Shown: one piece after another, positions 1 to 9,813 of the stretch | How positions within the stretch are numbered: position 1 is the first letter of the stretch | How the letters are laid out: the number at the start of each line of letters is the position of its first letter | DNA from: Trichodesmium erythraeum GBRTRLIN201 | GTDB taxonomy: Bacteria; Cyanobacteriota; Cyanobacteriia; Cyanobacteriales; Microcoleaceae | Direction of reading: 5' to 3' | DNA length: 55,257 nucleotides | Assembly (NCBI GenBank): GCA_018457135.1 | Contig: JAGGDU010000030.1 | Span: 1 to 55,257, forward strand | Notes under the pieces: model-generated | What the model was told of the DNA's origin: nothing | Databases searched by the model: none | Seen by the model: only the letters and a program-made list of their open reading frames with translations | Program-made: the position numbers and the translations under genes

Positions 1-254
1 GATCTGTTATTCTTACTATTATATCTGTTGCGACCAATATGGGATTGCTATAGTAATTTAAACTTTTGTCTAAATTGAAGTCTTACCATTGTACTTTCTA
101 ACAACTTTATTTATTTAAATTGCTAATTATCTAAGTTAAATTTTTAGCTAAGTTATCCTCAGTTAAATTTATTAAATTAGTCAATTACTCCTTGGTTTAG
201 TATTAGGTAATTAGGAGTATTTTTTGATATTTATCGAAAGATTAAGTTTACCTT

Positions 255-400
255 GTCCGCCCATCGGGCAACTTTTTATTTGTTTGTTTTGAATATATAT
301 CTTGTCATTTTATTCATTAATTAGTTGTGGGGGAACAGCCCAAGACAAAAAACGGACAGACTAGACCAGGGTAACTTACCCTATTCCGCTTTCGTCCCAT
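255..400 (+). mobile_element. IS200/IS605-type element end (remnant)
   Basis: A short hairpin (GCCCATCGGGC, near 260) is followed by a T-rich stretch, TTGAATA, AATTAGT and an AAGACAAAAAACGG-like block ending in GGTAACTTACCC. The same order of blocks recurs near 40495-40617 (+) and 50285-50440 (-). One of these copies adjoins a TnpB C-terminal fragment, so I read them as ends of IS605-type elements. No transposase gene remains here. The family call is an inference from the shared blocks. Confidence 0.45.
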
Positions 401-541
401 TTTGGGAACAGAGTAAAAGGTTCGGAACTTTGGCTCAGTAGAAGTCCCCCCGTACCTAAAACCCAGAGAAGATATTAATTCCCAAATATAAATTACTACC
501 AAAAAGTCCAAGAAGTAAGTTAAAAACACCCAGGAGTGACA

Positions 542-646
542 GTTGAATTCTGGGCAACGGATAAACATCCCTTAGGGTTAAAGCCTATATCTAGAAGAAG
601 AGTTTGGGCTCAGTTCGGAGAACAAGCGATCGCCTTCAAAAACTAA
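542..646 (+). pseudogene. IS630-type transposase fragment
   Basis: A 34-codon open stretch without a start reads VEFWATDKHPLGLKPISRRR and continues RVWAQFGEQAIAF to a TAA. This matches the conserved segment of IS630/Tc1 transposases (consensus W-x-x-D-E-x-R-x-G-L-K-P, then R-R-V-W-A-x-x-G). The second Asp/Glu context is degraded (DKHPLG instead of DEHRIG). The rest of the gene is missing, so it is a non-functional scrap sitting beside the IS605-type end. Confidence 0.6.
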
Positions 647-721
647 TCATAATTGTCTTTATTCCTCTAGTCTATTTCTAATTTTTATACATTTATTTTC
701 ATCAAATTCAACTAATAAAGT

Positions 722-1216
722 TTAATTGTTTAGAAAAGCTGTATCAGGAAAGTTTTGAAATATCCAGCTATTTAGTGGCTTCTCTAGGAGAGTTTCTAAT
801 AAAGACTTAATTCGCCTCCCCCCAAGCATTAAGTTCCTTTTTTCTTTCATACGAATTGATAAAACATCTAAAATAGAGGGTTGAAATTCAATTATTAAAT
901 TATATTTTTCTTTCGTTAGTTCAATGTATTGTTGCAAAAAATTCTGTCCAATTGCGATGACAAATTCCAAGGGAAGTAAATCAAAAACAACAATATTATC
1001 CCCAAGTCTTCCCAGTAATTCTGTTCTGCCTATATAATTACTAAAATACCATCTAACTTCAGTATCAAAATGACGTTATATCTCTGAATAATCAGGAATA
1101 TTACCTTCACTAAATGACTCCATAATACCACTACAAATTGTTTATCCTGTGTGATTATTAGTTAAATCTGATGCTCCAATATTGCTAGTAAAAATAATTA
1201 CAGTTTGTTTAGTAAT
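722..1216 (-). pseudogene. ClpA/ClpB-type AAA ATPase, C-terminal remnant with in-frame stops
   Basis: Reading the minus strand gives one continuous frame resembling the end of a Clp-type AAA+ module. It contains IIFTSNIGASDLTNNHTG, then SGIMESFSEGN, EVRWYFSNYIGRTELLGRLG and DNIVVFDLLPLEFVIAIG, and ends with a small C-terminal domain (GGRRIKSLLETLLEKPL). The TSNIGA sensor region and the R-x-E-L-L-x-R-L/D-x-I-V-x-F motif are typical of ClpB/ClpA C-terminal ATPase domains. In-frame TAA codons interrupt it at 1142-1144 and 1076-1078, and a further TAA at 1217-1219 bounds it upstream. The Walker A part is absent. It is a decayed fragment; no frameshift is needed over about 165 codons. Confidence 0.6.
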
Positions 1217-1531
1217 TTATTTAGATATTTAAACTACAATTAGACCTTTGGCTTCAGTCTTGGTTATTATTAAATCGTAGTCAATGTGAGCAAAAATTGC
1301 TCTGTCTATCTTCTGCTTTTGCACCAATTTCTATAATAAAAAAAAACTGCCTATACTGTCTCAATAAAATTCTTAGGTCGGTCAAGATGTTAGTCAGACA
1401 AATTTTAGGTTTGACGACTTAGGAAAGAAATAATTTTTAGCGATCGCCTTAGGAAAACCCGTGAATTTATCTTGGCTTACTCCCAGTGAATATAAACCAT
1501 TAATAGAATGTAATAGCCAACGGGAAATTAT

Positions 1532-1903
1532 TTAAATAGTTGGAAAAACAAAATAATTAGCAAGTTTTTGATCAAATAAAATTTCCACTATTAAACAAAT
1601 ATATTTTTTATGATTTGGCAAAGCTTTATCTCTGGCGTCGCAAATTACCATAATATCAGGATAGAAGAATGTATTAGTAATTTCTATATGAGCCTTCATG
1701 TCCGACATATAGGTGCGACCACCACTGTGTCCGAGATAATTTATTAACAGTGCAAATAAGTTGCCAGCAATGGTAACATAGCCATCACTAGCACCTGCCA
1801 TTGCATATAATTGTCCATCAATATATTTGTGTTTAATAGGGCTAAATTCTTCTTTTAAATATTCTTCAGGAGGAATGTAATTTGTGTTTTAGTTAGCAAT
1901 CAT
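1532..1903 (-). pseudogene. Uma2-family (DUF820) putative nuclease, interrupted and truncated
   Basis: From ATG at 1903 the frame reads MIAN, then TAA (1889-1891), then continues through NTNYIPPEEYLKEEFSP, HKYIDGQLYAMAGASDGYV, TYMSDMKAHIE, FFYPDIMVICDARD and YICLIVEILFDQ to a stop at 1532. The order matches Uma2 proteins: a G-x-x-Y-A-M-A-G start, PD, and a (I/L)-V-E-(V/I)-L strand of the PD-(D/E)xK-like fold. Family members are usually about 190 residues, so the C-terminal third is lost. The codon-5 stop replaces a residue in an otherwise well-kept N-terminus. Confidence 0.7.
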
Positions 1904-2114
1904 ATTTTTAAAAATAGAAGTTTTGTATAATTATATCATTAGCAATAATAATAAACCAGAAAATCCCTTTATTAAAATATATTCCTCAAAAATTTAGCTA
2001 CTCTAATTTTGTAATAATTCAATAGCTAAATATTTACCTACTTTTTTGGTTTCCTGGTATCTATTATTATTAGTTATAATCCCAAAATATTGTTCATTAA
2101 AAATATAAATAAAA

Positions 2115-3236
2115 ATGGAACTTTGGAATATTCCTGCTATTGACCAACACGCTCATAATTTGTTACAACCAAAAGCGATCGCTCATTATCCTTATGCTGC
2201 TGCTTTTACCGAAGCCCATCATACCGATATTATTAATTACCATAGCTGTAATACCCTATTTTATCGTCGAAGTTTACGGGATATGGCAGACTTATTAAAA
2301 TGTGAACCGCAAGAATCAGAAATATTAGCAAAACGAGATAATTTAGGGTTAGAAAATCTAACCAAAACTTGTTTTAACGCAGCCAACCTAGAGACTATTT
2401 TATTAGATGATGGTTTTCTCCCAGAAGAAATTTTACCTTGGCAATGGCATCAACAATTTGTAGGTGTAAAAAGATTATTAAGAATCGAAAATCTCGCCCA
2501 AAATCTAATTCCTCAAGTAAATAGTTTTGGCGAATTTTTGGAAAGATTTAGAGTAGAAATTGACCCCCCGTCCCAAGAAGTAGTGGGTTTTAAAAGTATT
2601 GCAGCCTATCGCACAGGTTTAGAGATTCAACCAGTCAATATAGAATTAGCAAAATCTCAATTTAATACTATTAAAAAAAATTCAGGAGAAAAATTACCAC
2701 GTCTCAATCATAAATCTTTAATTGACTTTTTAATAATCCAGACATTGGAAATAGCTGCAAAATATAAAATGCCAATACAATTTCACACAGGATTTGGCGA
2801 TCCAGACTTAGATTTACGTCAATCAAATCCTCTACATTTGCGATTTTTATTAGAAGATAATCGCTTTCAAAATACTCCCATTATTTTATTACATGCTTCC
2901 TATCCTTATAGCCGTGAAGCAGGTTATTTAGCATCAGTTTATCCTAATGTTTATATTAGTTTTGGGTTAGCTATACCTTCCTTAAGTATTGCTGGAATGA
3001 AACATGTAGTCAGACAATTAATGGATGTAGCACCTATTAGTAAATTGATGTATTCTTCAGATGCTCATTTGATTCCTGACCTGTATTATTTAGGTGCTAA
3101 ATGGGGGCGAAAAATTTTGGCATACGTGTTAGAGGAATCAGTCAAAGATGGAGATTTAACTATTAATGAAGCTGAGGAAATAGCTGTAGATGTTCTTAGA
3201 AAAAATGCTACTGATATTTATCAATTAGATATGTAA
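2115..3236 (+). CDS. Amidohydrolase family 2 protein (metal-dependent TIM barrel)
   Basis: 373 residues beginning MELWNIPAIDQHAHN. Visible metal-site features are H12-x-H14 in DQHAHN, K160 in FKSIAAYRTG, H224 in QFHTGFGD, H260 in LLHASYPY and D316 in SSDAH. These are in the order and spacing of amidohydrolase-2 (FluG N-terminal/uronate isomerase-like) enzymes. The substrate cannot be read from sequence. No signal peptide, so probably cytoplasmic. It stands alone, flanked by a decayed 2-kb region upstream and a 650-bp spacer downstream. Start chosen at the first ATG, eight codons before the metal-binding motif. Confidence 0.85.
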   Translation: MELWNIPAIDQHAHNLLQPKAIAHYPYAAAFTEAHHTDIINYHSCNTLFYRRSLRDMADLLKCEPQESEILAKRDNLGLENLTKTCFNAANLETILLDDGFLPEEILPWQWHQQFVGVKRLLRIENLAQNLIPQVNSFGEFLERFRVEIDPPSQEVVGFKSIAAYRTGLEIQPVNIELAKSQFNTIKKNSGEKLPRLNHKSLIDFLIIQTLEIAAKYKMPIQFHTGFGDPDLDLRQSNPLHLRFLLEDNRFQNTPIILLHASYPYSREAGYLASVYPNVYISFGLAIPSLSIAGMKHVVRQLMDVAPISKLMYSSDAHLIPDLYYLGAKWGRKILAYVLEESVKDGDLTINEAEEIAVDVLRKNATDIYQLDM

Positions 3237-3893
3237 TAATATGATGCATCATTTATTCTAATTATTCTTATTTTTGTCACGACAATGTTAGCGAGAGTCT
3301 CTTGCTCCCTTATTGAATTGATAATGGATAGTTACCCCTTTAACAATTGATTGTGGAGAAAACATCCTTAATCATAATTGATGTAACTTGTTTGTATCAA
3401 TGTACACTTATTCGCAGTAAAATAGAGGCATTTCTAGTATGGTAAATCAAACCATTTCACTATTTGTAGGTTGGGTTGAGATAACAAAACCAAAAATATA
3501 TAGCACAACCCACTAAAATTGGGATATCCTACTATTAATATTCCAATGTTTTTTCAACCAAAATTTATTATCTTATAGTACTTTTCAAATTAATGATCTC
3601 ACGTCAGAAGCAAAATAGGCGTTGCATAAATAGAGAATAATTTTAGTACTTTTGTCAAATGAGCATCTTGCCTGTTCCTGATATTTTTGGGCTAGTAGAA
3701 TGTCTGCTCCAATTATATTCATCCCTAAATTCAGCAACACCGCAAAATATTGTAGGGATGTTCGATGGAATATCCCTACTAGCTAAAAAAAATACTTTCA
3801 TATAAGTTTTTGTTAGGTTAAGCGACAGCGCAACCAAACCTACACCTATTCCTACAACTATTCCCTCCTGCTTCCTTCTTCCTTTCTCCTCCC
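3237..3893. other. Gene-free spacer with palindromic repeat
   Basis: No gene supported. It contains one imperfect copy of a dispersed palindrome (3752-3779: GTAGGGATGTTC, then GAATATCCCTAC) seen at several other places in the window. A 60-codon minus-strand open frame across it is explained by the palindrome and has no coding features. Confidence 0.5.
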
Positions 3894-4943
3894 CTACAAT
3901 AAATCCTTAAACTTAGGATGATTAGCCAAACTCTTCAAAACCTTCTTAATATCCTGCGATCGCTCCTTTTTAACAATCAAAGTCACATTCCCATCCCTAA
4001 CAACAACCACATCCTCCAAACCAATAGTTACAATAGTATCATCATCATCGGTAGCAAAAAAAATCGACCTCTTCGTATCCAACCCCAAATGATTAGCCAA
4101 CTCCACATTCACACTATCCCCCTTAACCAAACGTTCCAAACCATTCCAGTCACCCAAATCATCCCAACCAAAAGCCACAGGTAACACAAAAGCCTTATCA
4201 GTCTTCTCCATCACTGCATAGTCAATACTCTTTTTCTCCAACTGAGAATAACCCCCAGGACCCATCGTCTCCAAAACAGTCATCATTGTTGGCACATATT
4301 TTCGCAACTCCGCCAACATCACCCCCACCCTGAAAACAAAAATACCGCCATTCCAACTAAAACGCCCCGTTGCTAAAAACTCCTCCGCCTTCTCTCGGTT
4401 AGGCTTTTCTGTAAACCGTGCCACCTGATAAACGTCAAACCCGCCAAAATTTCCTGCTTTTTTTCCCTGTTCAATATACCCATAACCAGTAGAAGGAAAA
4501 GAAGGTTTCACACCTAGGGTGACAATAGCCTCCTGGTTAGTGGCCAATTCTGCTGCTGCCTCCAGAGTCTTATGGAATATTTCTGGCTCACCGATCCAAT
4601 GGTCAGCTGGAAAAAATCCAACAACTATATCTTCCCCATAACGATGTGCCGCTTCTATTGTTGTCCAAGCAACAGCAGGAGCAGTATCCCTTCCTTCCGG
4701 TTCTGCCAATATATTTTCCTGTGGTATTTGGGGTAACTGTTGTGCCACACCTGCGGCCAACATTGCCGAAGTCACAACCCATAAACCACCCCAATCATTA
4801 GATAATGGGAGTAGTCTCTGTGCTGTGGTTTGTAACAAACTTTTACCACTACCGTCAAGAGAAAGAAACTGTTTAGGCCGATGCTTACGACTCAGGGGCC
4901 AAAAACGTTCTCCTTTTCCACCAGCAAGAATAACAGGTATCAT
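3894..4943 (-). CDS. manC: Mannose-1-phosphate guanylyltransferase
   Basis: 349 residues. It makes GDP-mannose from mannose-1-phosphate and GTP for polysaccharide synthesis. The nucleotidyltransferase signature GGKGERFWPLSRKHRPKQFL is at residues 8-27, with a FFPADHWI metal-site segment, GTGYGYIE-like STGYGYIEQGK, and FTEKPNREKA. The length fits the GMP-only class; the C-terminal cupin isomerase domain of the bifunctional ManC/AlgA enzymes is absent. Divergent from the LCP-family gene at 5105, with about 160 bp between starts, so the two probably share a promoter region. Both would act on cell-envelope glycans. ATG start at 4943. Confidence 0.92.
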   Translation of the reverse strand: MIPVILAGGKGERFWPLSRKHRPKQFLSLDGSGKSLLQTTAQRLLPLSNDWGGLWVVTSAMLAAGVAQQLPQIPQENILAEPEGRDTAPAVAWTTIEAAHRYGEDIVVGFFPADHWIGEPEIFHKTLEAAAELATNQEAIVTLGVKPSFPSTGYGYIEQGKKAGNFGGFDVYQVARFTEKPNREKAEEFLATGRFSWNGGIFVFRVGVMLAELRKYVPTMMTVLETMGPGGYSQLEKKSIDYAVMEKTDKAFVLPVAFGWDDLGDWNGLERLVKGDSVNVELANHLGLDTKRSIFFATDDDDTIVTIGLEDVVVVRDGNVTLIVKKERSQDIKKVLKSLANHPKFKDLL

Positions 4944-5104
4944 CAGATTCTAGATTATTTAATAGACTTAAATAATTCCATTTTAAGTTTTGATTGTCAG
5001 TTTCTCCAAAATTATTAAGTAGATTAGTAAACTTTTAAACTGCAAGGTCTTAGTTAGAGCAATAATCTTACTTATAAGTTTATGTTTTTATTTTTCAATA
5101 ATTT

Positions 5105-6475
5105 ATGAATAATAGTTCTTCTAATAACTCCCAGCCTATTTTCTTGAAATTGTGGTTCTGGATACTTATATTACTGTTAAGTGGAACCATAACTACTTCT
5201 TTGGGAGCAATAACTGCTTTGTTTGCCCCTGTTGAACCAGAATTTATAACTCAGCTACTCCAAGAGTTTATTCCAGATATTATTGTTTGGCGTAAACGCT
5301 TACCTTACCAACTTTCACGACCTATGAATATCCTAGTGATGGGAATTGATGAAGTTCCTGGGGTAACAGAAGATTCTCCTAATGTATTTGAAGGCCGTAG
5401 TGATACTTTACTATTAGTACGAGCTAATCCTAGGAAGAAGACTGTAAGTTTACTTTCTGTACCACGAGATACTAAAGTCCAAATTCCTGGAATAGGTCTT
5501 GCTAAAATTAATGAAGCTAATCTATATGGGGGACCAAAACTGGCAAAAAATATTTTAAAAAATACTCTGAATAATGTTGAGGTTGATCGTTATGTGCGAG
5601 TAAGCAAAAAGGGGTTTCGAGAATTAGTAGAACAATTGGGTGGGGTAGAAGTTTTTATTTCTCAACCTATGTTTTATATTGACAATACTCAGCAGTTAAA
5701 AATAGATTTACAGCCAGGTTGGCAAACTCTCAATGGAGAACAAGCGCAGCAATTTGCTCGTTTCCGAGACGAAGTTTATGGCGATATTGGGAGGGTGCAA
5801 AGACAACAAGTTTTGCTAAAGGCCCTGCGAAGTCGTATTACTAATGTGACAGTTTTACCTCGCCTACCTCAAATTATTCGGGTGATGCAGAAGTATGTTG
5901 ATACTAATTTAAGTTTTCCGGAAATGCTGGCTTTGATCAGTTTTAGTCTTGACTTGGAGCGAGATGATTTAAAAATGGTAATGTTGCCAGGAAGACCTAG
6001 TTCTAGAAATGAGTATTTTGCTAGTTATTGGATTATAGATCAGGCGGGTCGCGATCGTGTCCTAGAACAATATTTCGATTTCAAGTTAGACAAGTTTAAT
6101 TATGACAATATATATAAAAAATATAAAAATGAAATTTTGCCACAAGAAAAGAAAATAGCCGTGCAAAATGCCTCTAGTCACCCTCAAGTAGCAACAAAAT
6201 TTGCTCAGTATTTGCGTAACGAAGGATTTGACAATGTTTATGTAGTTCCTGACTGGTCTGACAAACAACATTTGACTCAAGTTATTGTTCAAGGGGGTTA
6301 TTTAGATTTAGCAGAAGTTTTGCAAAATACTTTGGGTTTTGGTAATATTGAACCAACTTCTACAGGTGAGATAGGTTCTGATTTGACCATTAGATTAGGG
6401 GAAGATTCTATTAATAAAATTAATCTTTTAGAAAAAAATGAAGTTGAAGCCAAAATTGATTCATCAGACCTTTAA
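5105..6475 (+). CDS. LytR-CpsA-Psr (LCP) family envelope glycopolymer ligase
   Basis: 456 residues. One N-terminal membrane helix (about residues 14-37, LWFWILILLLSGTI) anchors an extracytoplasmic LCP domain: NILVMGID at about 75, GRSDTLLLVRAN, SLLSVPRDTKV, AKINEANLYGGP, then ARFRDEVYGDIGRVQRQQ. The conserved Arg/Asp residues that hold the polyprenyl-phosphate head group are present. The C-terminal 110 residues (from VQNASSHPQVATKF) resemble the LytR_C domain. LCP enzymes transfer lipid-linked polymers to peptidoglycan; the acceptor polymer in cyanobacteria is not established. Divergent from the GDP-mannose gene, which suggests a shared role in surface polysaccharide. Confidence 0.9.
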   Translation: MNNSSSNNSQPIFLKLWFWILILLLSGTITTSLGAITALFAPVEPEFITQLLQEFIPDIIVWRKRLPYQLSRPMNILVMGIDEVPGVTEDSPNVFEGRSDTLLLVRANPRKKTVSLLSVPRDTKVQIPGIGLAKINEANLYGGPKLAKNILKNTLNNVEVDRYVRVSKKGFRELVEQLGGVEVFISQPMFYIDNTQQLKIDLQPGWQTLNGEQAQQFARFRDEVYGDIGRVQRQQVLLKALRSRITNVTVLPRLPQIIRVMQKYVDTNLSFPEMLALISFSLDLERDDLKMVMLPGRPSSRNEYFASYWIIDQAGRDRVLEQYFDFKLDKFNYDNIYKKYKNEILPQEKKIAVQNASSHPQVATKFAQYLRNEGFDNVYVVPDWSDKQHLTQVIVQGGYLDLAEVLQNTLGFGNIEPTSTGEIGSDLTIRLGEDSINKINLLEKNEVEAKIDSSDL

Positions 6476-6963
6476 TATAGAGATTAGAGAATAGGAAACC
6501 AGGAAAAACTTGAAAGAAAAATTTCCCGACTATAATCAAATCTCATTAATTAGCCATGCTCAAAATGATTTGATCACATCAATTTCTTCCAATTCCCAAT
6601 TTCCAATTTCGTAATATTTTCCCACAGTGAGTATTCAAAGAGACATGATATTAGGTAGCACTGCTTGATAAAACCAATATCAAACGTCAAAATAAGTAAC
6701 ATTTTAATGTTTATTTTCTCCTTCTACTGAGGCCGTTGCCGGCTACTAACTTACAAGCATCAAACCTCAAGGCGACCACAAAATTTACTCTTTGACTGAC
6801 TCCAAGATCCCTATTTAGGACAATCATAAATTCTAGGCTTAACAGCATATCTTGAATGTGAATACAGCTACAGCAAGTTGTTGAGGCTGTAACCCCCAAT
6901 TTTTCGGTAAATCTTCTTTGGTTGTTTCCTATGCTACTTTCCTTCCTCCCAATTTCCTGCTGT
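6476..6963. other. Gene-free spacer with IS605-like right-end motif
   Basis: No gene supported. On the minus strand at about 6717-6740 there is GGCCTCAGTAGAAGGAG, resembling GGCTCAGTAGAAGTCC at 432-447 and GGCTCGGTAGAATTCC near 26266. The sequence AATTTTTCGGTAAAT near 6898 resembles one at 50450. I take these as worn transposon ends. A 62-codon minus-strand frame here has no protein features. Confidence 0.35.
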
Positions 6964-7494
6964 CTATCGAAATAACTCTACCCCATCTCTTCCATCAATA
7001 GCTTGCATATAAACCTTCACCTGTTCTTCCTTAGAAGTGGGTAATTTTTTACCTGTAAAATCTGGATGAATAGGCAACTCTCGATGACCCCTATCCACTA
7101 AAACAACTAATCTAATTACCTCTGGGCGACCATACTCAACAACTGCATTCAAAGCAGCTCGAACTGTTCGACCTTTATAAATCACATCATCAACTAACAC
7201 CACAATCTTACCAGTAATATCCACAGGAATTTCTGTTTTTGCCGGGGTTCGCATTCCCACTTGGTCCAAATCATCTCGATAAAAGGTAATATCTAATGCT
7301 CCCACAGGTACTTTAACTTGTTCTAGTAATTCAATTTGATTTCCTAAAACTTTTGCTAGTGGCACTCCTCTAGTATGAATACCTAATAACAGCAATTGAG
7401 ATAAATCTCCTGACTTTTCAATTACTTGGGAAGCCAGACGAGTAACACTACGCCGTAACTCTTTTGCCGATAAAATTTCTACTGTCTTGCTCAT
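6964..7494 (-). CDS. pyrR: PyrR: uracil phosphoribosyltransferase / pyr regulator
   Basis: 176 residues, the usual PyrR length. The PRPP-binding loop [13 protein letters not shown] is at about residues 97-109. [10 protein letters not shown] near 39-48 and [10 protein letters not shown] near 150 are PyrR signatures that separate it from other type I phosphoribosyltransferases. It salvages uracil to UMP; in Firmicutes it also binds pyr mRNA. There is no pyr gene or obvious attenuator next to it here, so the regulatory role is not supported by context. ATG start at 7494. Lone gene with a 1-kb spacer upstream. Confidence 0.93.
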   Translation of the reverse strand: MSKTVEILSAKELRRSVTRLASQVIEKSGDLSQLLLLGIHTRGVPLAKVLGNQIELLEQVKVPVGALDITFYRDDLDQVGMRTPAKTEIPVDITGKIVVLVDDVIYKGRTVRAALNAVVEYGRPEVIRLVVLVDRGHRELPIHPDFTGKKLPTSKEEQVKVYMQAIDGRDGVELFR

Positions 7495-8534
7495 TTATTC
7501 ACCAAAAAAAATTGGTCTGAAACGTCCCCCATAAGTGGGCGACTTTGTAAATTTGTTTTTATTCTATGAGTATTTTATCGTATTTTTAGTTTAAATAAAA
7601 ATAAGGACAATAGTAAAATTTTCTATCATCATTTATTAATGCCATTAGCCTTTATATTGTATAACAACTGGACATTAATATAGTTTTAAAGAGTATTTTC
7701 TTATTTTTCATAGCATTAATCATCATTTCTTCAATTAGCCTGGTCTTGGCTATTGTCTAATCAGCCTTTCAGTAAAAATTATCAGACATTCAGCTAATAA
7801 ACTAGATAGTAAAAGTTCTGGGAATAACTCTTGCGAGCTTTGACTTATAACAATGTTCTCAGTCATAAATTAACTCAACTTGAACTGTAGGTGCTGTAAG
7901 CATTTTCCAGTAATACTTTGATTCTTTATTAGCACAAAGCTACCAGATTTTGGACAAAGTAAAAAATGCTATAGAACTATGAGGTCAGCTTTTTAGGTTA
8001 CAGAACTGTTAAAGGAAATCCTTAAATAGTCCGTATTGGAGCTATATTTTGGATCAAACTGATATATTTTTTAGATGATATTTCTCTCGAATAATCTCAT
8101 AAACAACGGTAACTAAATATTTGATAAATCGAACAGTTTAATTCCTATTAGTTTCCTAGATTTTCTTAGAGAGAAATATGCTGAAATAACCCTACCCTTC
8201 AGAGAGAGTAGGGCAAATGGTTATGATTGACACAAAATACATTGCGTTTATTTTTGCTCTACATCTGCTGAACAGTATATTTTGAGCCAAGGAGCTATAA
8301 ATCAAATAATATCCTTCTTCCCTGCAAGTCTTTAGCCTGAGTATTCAGAAAAACTTTGCTCCTACTAACAAAGATTCATTTTACTAAAACTTTTTCTGAG
8401 TTGGAGTCAGAAATAATAGCAGAGAAAAGCCACAATTCCTTGAGCTGCTTGATTGAATCTACTTATTTTCCCCCCTCAAAAAGAGATGGGGATTTCTCAT
8501 GATAAATATGACAATATTTAGTCTTAACTTAAAA
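7495..8534. other. 1-kb gene-free spacer
   Basis: No gene supported on either strand. There is a small CCCTAC/GTAGGG hairpin at about 8191-8214. Near 8470-8492 a C-run pairs with a G-run (CCCCTC, then GATGGGG) just beyond the end of the CyAbrB gene and could help end its transcript, but there is no clear T-run on that strand. Otherwise it is AT-rich sequence with no recognisable structure. Confidence 0.4.
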
Positions 8535-8957
8535 TCATGTTATTGCCATTTCCTCTTCTAACTCCTCTTCTTCAACATCCACATTCCCATCTACTTGACG
8601 CAAATGAATATGTTTACGTCCTAAGGAAATTTCAAACTCATCTCCTGGTTGTAAATCCATTTGTTTAGTATAAGCTGCACCAATTAGTAAATTACCATTA
8701 GATTGTACGCTAATCCTATAACTAGCAGAACGTCCCCCGCGCCCATTACCATTTTGTTTCCCATCTAATTTAATACCTTCAGCATCAATCAAAGCATTCA
8801 AAAATTTCATCATGTTAACTCGTTCAACACCATTTTTTGTAACGGTGTAGTAGCCACATGCCCTAGCTTTATCTTCCTTAGTTTTATTACCTAAGTCTTT
8901 TACTTTTGTAAGTAAATCTTCCCCTTGTAAGGGATCAGGATTTTTCTTTTTTGACAT
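8535..8957 (-). CDS. CyAbrB-type transcriptional regulator
   Basis: About 140 residues from the preferred ATG at 8957 (MSKKKNPDPLQGEDLLTKVK); an open frame extends 12 codons further upstream to 8993. The inner start has AGGA eight bases before it, and the family begins with M-x-K-K-K-x-P-x-P-L-x-G. CyAbrB proteins are specific to cyanobacteria. They carry a C-terminal AbrB-like DNA-binding domain, here the segment SASYRISVQSNGNLLIGAAY through LQPGDEFEISLGRKHIHLRQ. They regulate carbon/nitrogen metabolism and redox genes. The tail is strongly acidic (EEEELEEEMA). Confidence 0.88.
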   Translation of the reverse strand: MSKKKNPDPLQGEDLLTKVKDLGNKTKEDKARACGYYTVTKNGVERVNMMKFLNALIDAEGIKLDGKQNGNGRGGRSASYRISVQSNGNLLIGAAYTKQMDLQPGDEFEISLGRKHIHLRQVDGNVDVEEEELEEEMAIT

Positions 8958-9271
8958 GTTTTCATTCCTATATAACTTTACTACATTTATCAACTTTTGT
9001 CTTGGCTTTTTTTAATTCCAATAAACAATAGCTTGATGTTTGCTTGTAAAACTATATTACACTAATTATCCAAATATTTCATTTATTCAATTAAATTTTT
9101 AATATAAAAATCTAAGAATAGTGATTGATTAAATTCAGCAATCATCTATATAGTATGTAATATAAGCGTTGAGAGATTAACTATCAACTATTAACCTATT
9201 TAGTTGAGTGGCCATTTGATATAGTTACAACTATAAATTACTCTAGCTCCTTTGAATTAAGGTAGTATACA

Positions 9272-9715
9272 ATGAAGTTAACTACTCGTGGACATTATAG
9301 TGTTAAGGCACTTTTAGATTTAAGCTTACAACAAAGTAATACACCAGTATCTGTCAAAGAAATAGCAGTACGTCAAAACATACCTGTAGCCTATCTTGAA
9401 AAGTTACTAATAGAGATGCGTCGTGGAGGTTTAGTTGTATCATTTCGTGGGGCTCAAGGTGGATATCAACTAGCTAAATTACCAGCTCAAATATCTTTAG
9501 GAGAAATACTAGAATCTGTTGGTGAAACAATTGAACCTTTGTTTAAATATACTCCTAATGCTAGCCATGCAGAAGACTGGGTTACTTATTGTATCTGGCA
9601 TCGGATCCATAAAAAACTTTCTGAAGCTCTTTACAATATTTCCCTAGAAGATTTATACTACGATGTTCGTAGTTGGCAAACTGTAGTAGGAGAAGAAACA
9701 AATTTTGTGGTTTAG
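9272..9715 (+). CDS. Rrf2-family transcriptional regulator
   Basis: 147 residues starting MKLTTRGHYSVKALLDL, the standard Rrf2 N-terminal winged helix. The recognition region is VKEIAVRQNIPVAYLEKLL, and the wing is GLVVSFRGAQGGYQLAK. IscR-like members use three Cys to bind an Fe-S cluster. Here only C-x in the WVTYCIWHRI segment is seen, so the cluster-binding triad is not present and the signal is unknown. It lies 98 bp upstream of cobD on the same strand. Confidence 0.88.
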   Translation: MKLTTRGHYSVKALLDLSLQQSNTPVSVKEIAVRQNIPVAYLEKLLIEMRRGGLVVSFRGAQGGYQLAKLPAQISLGEILESVGETIEPLFKYTPNASHAEDWVTYCIWHRIHKKLSEALYNISLEDLYYDVRSWQTVVGEETNFVV

Positions 9716-9813
9716 TTTTTGATAGTTTAAGTCTAAAGTTGTAAAAGTTAATCAGTGGTTAAATGATTAGCAAGAATTATTCACTCAAATAAATTTACAA
9801 TTATTGAATTACT

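Noticed and set aside
317-568. 83-codon minus-strand frame
   Set aside because: Overlaps the IS605-type end and the IS630 scrap on the other strand; composition is not protein-like.
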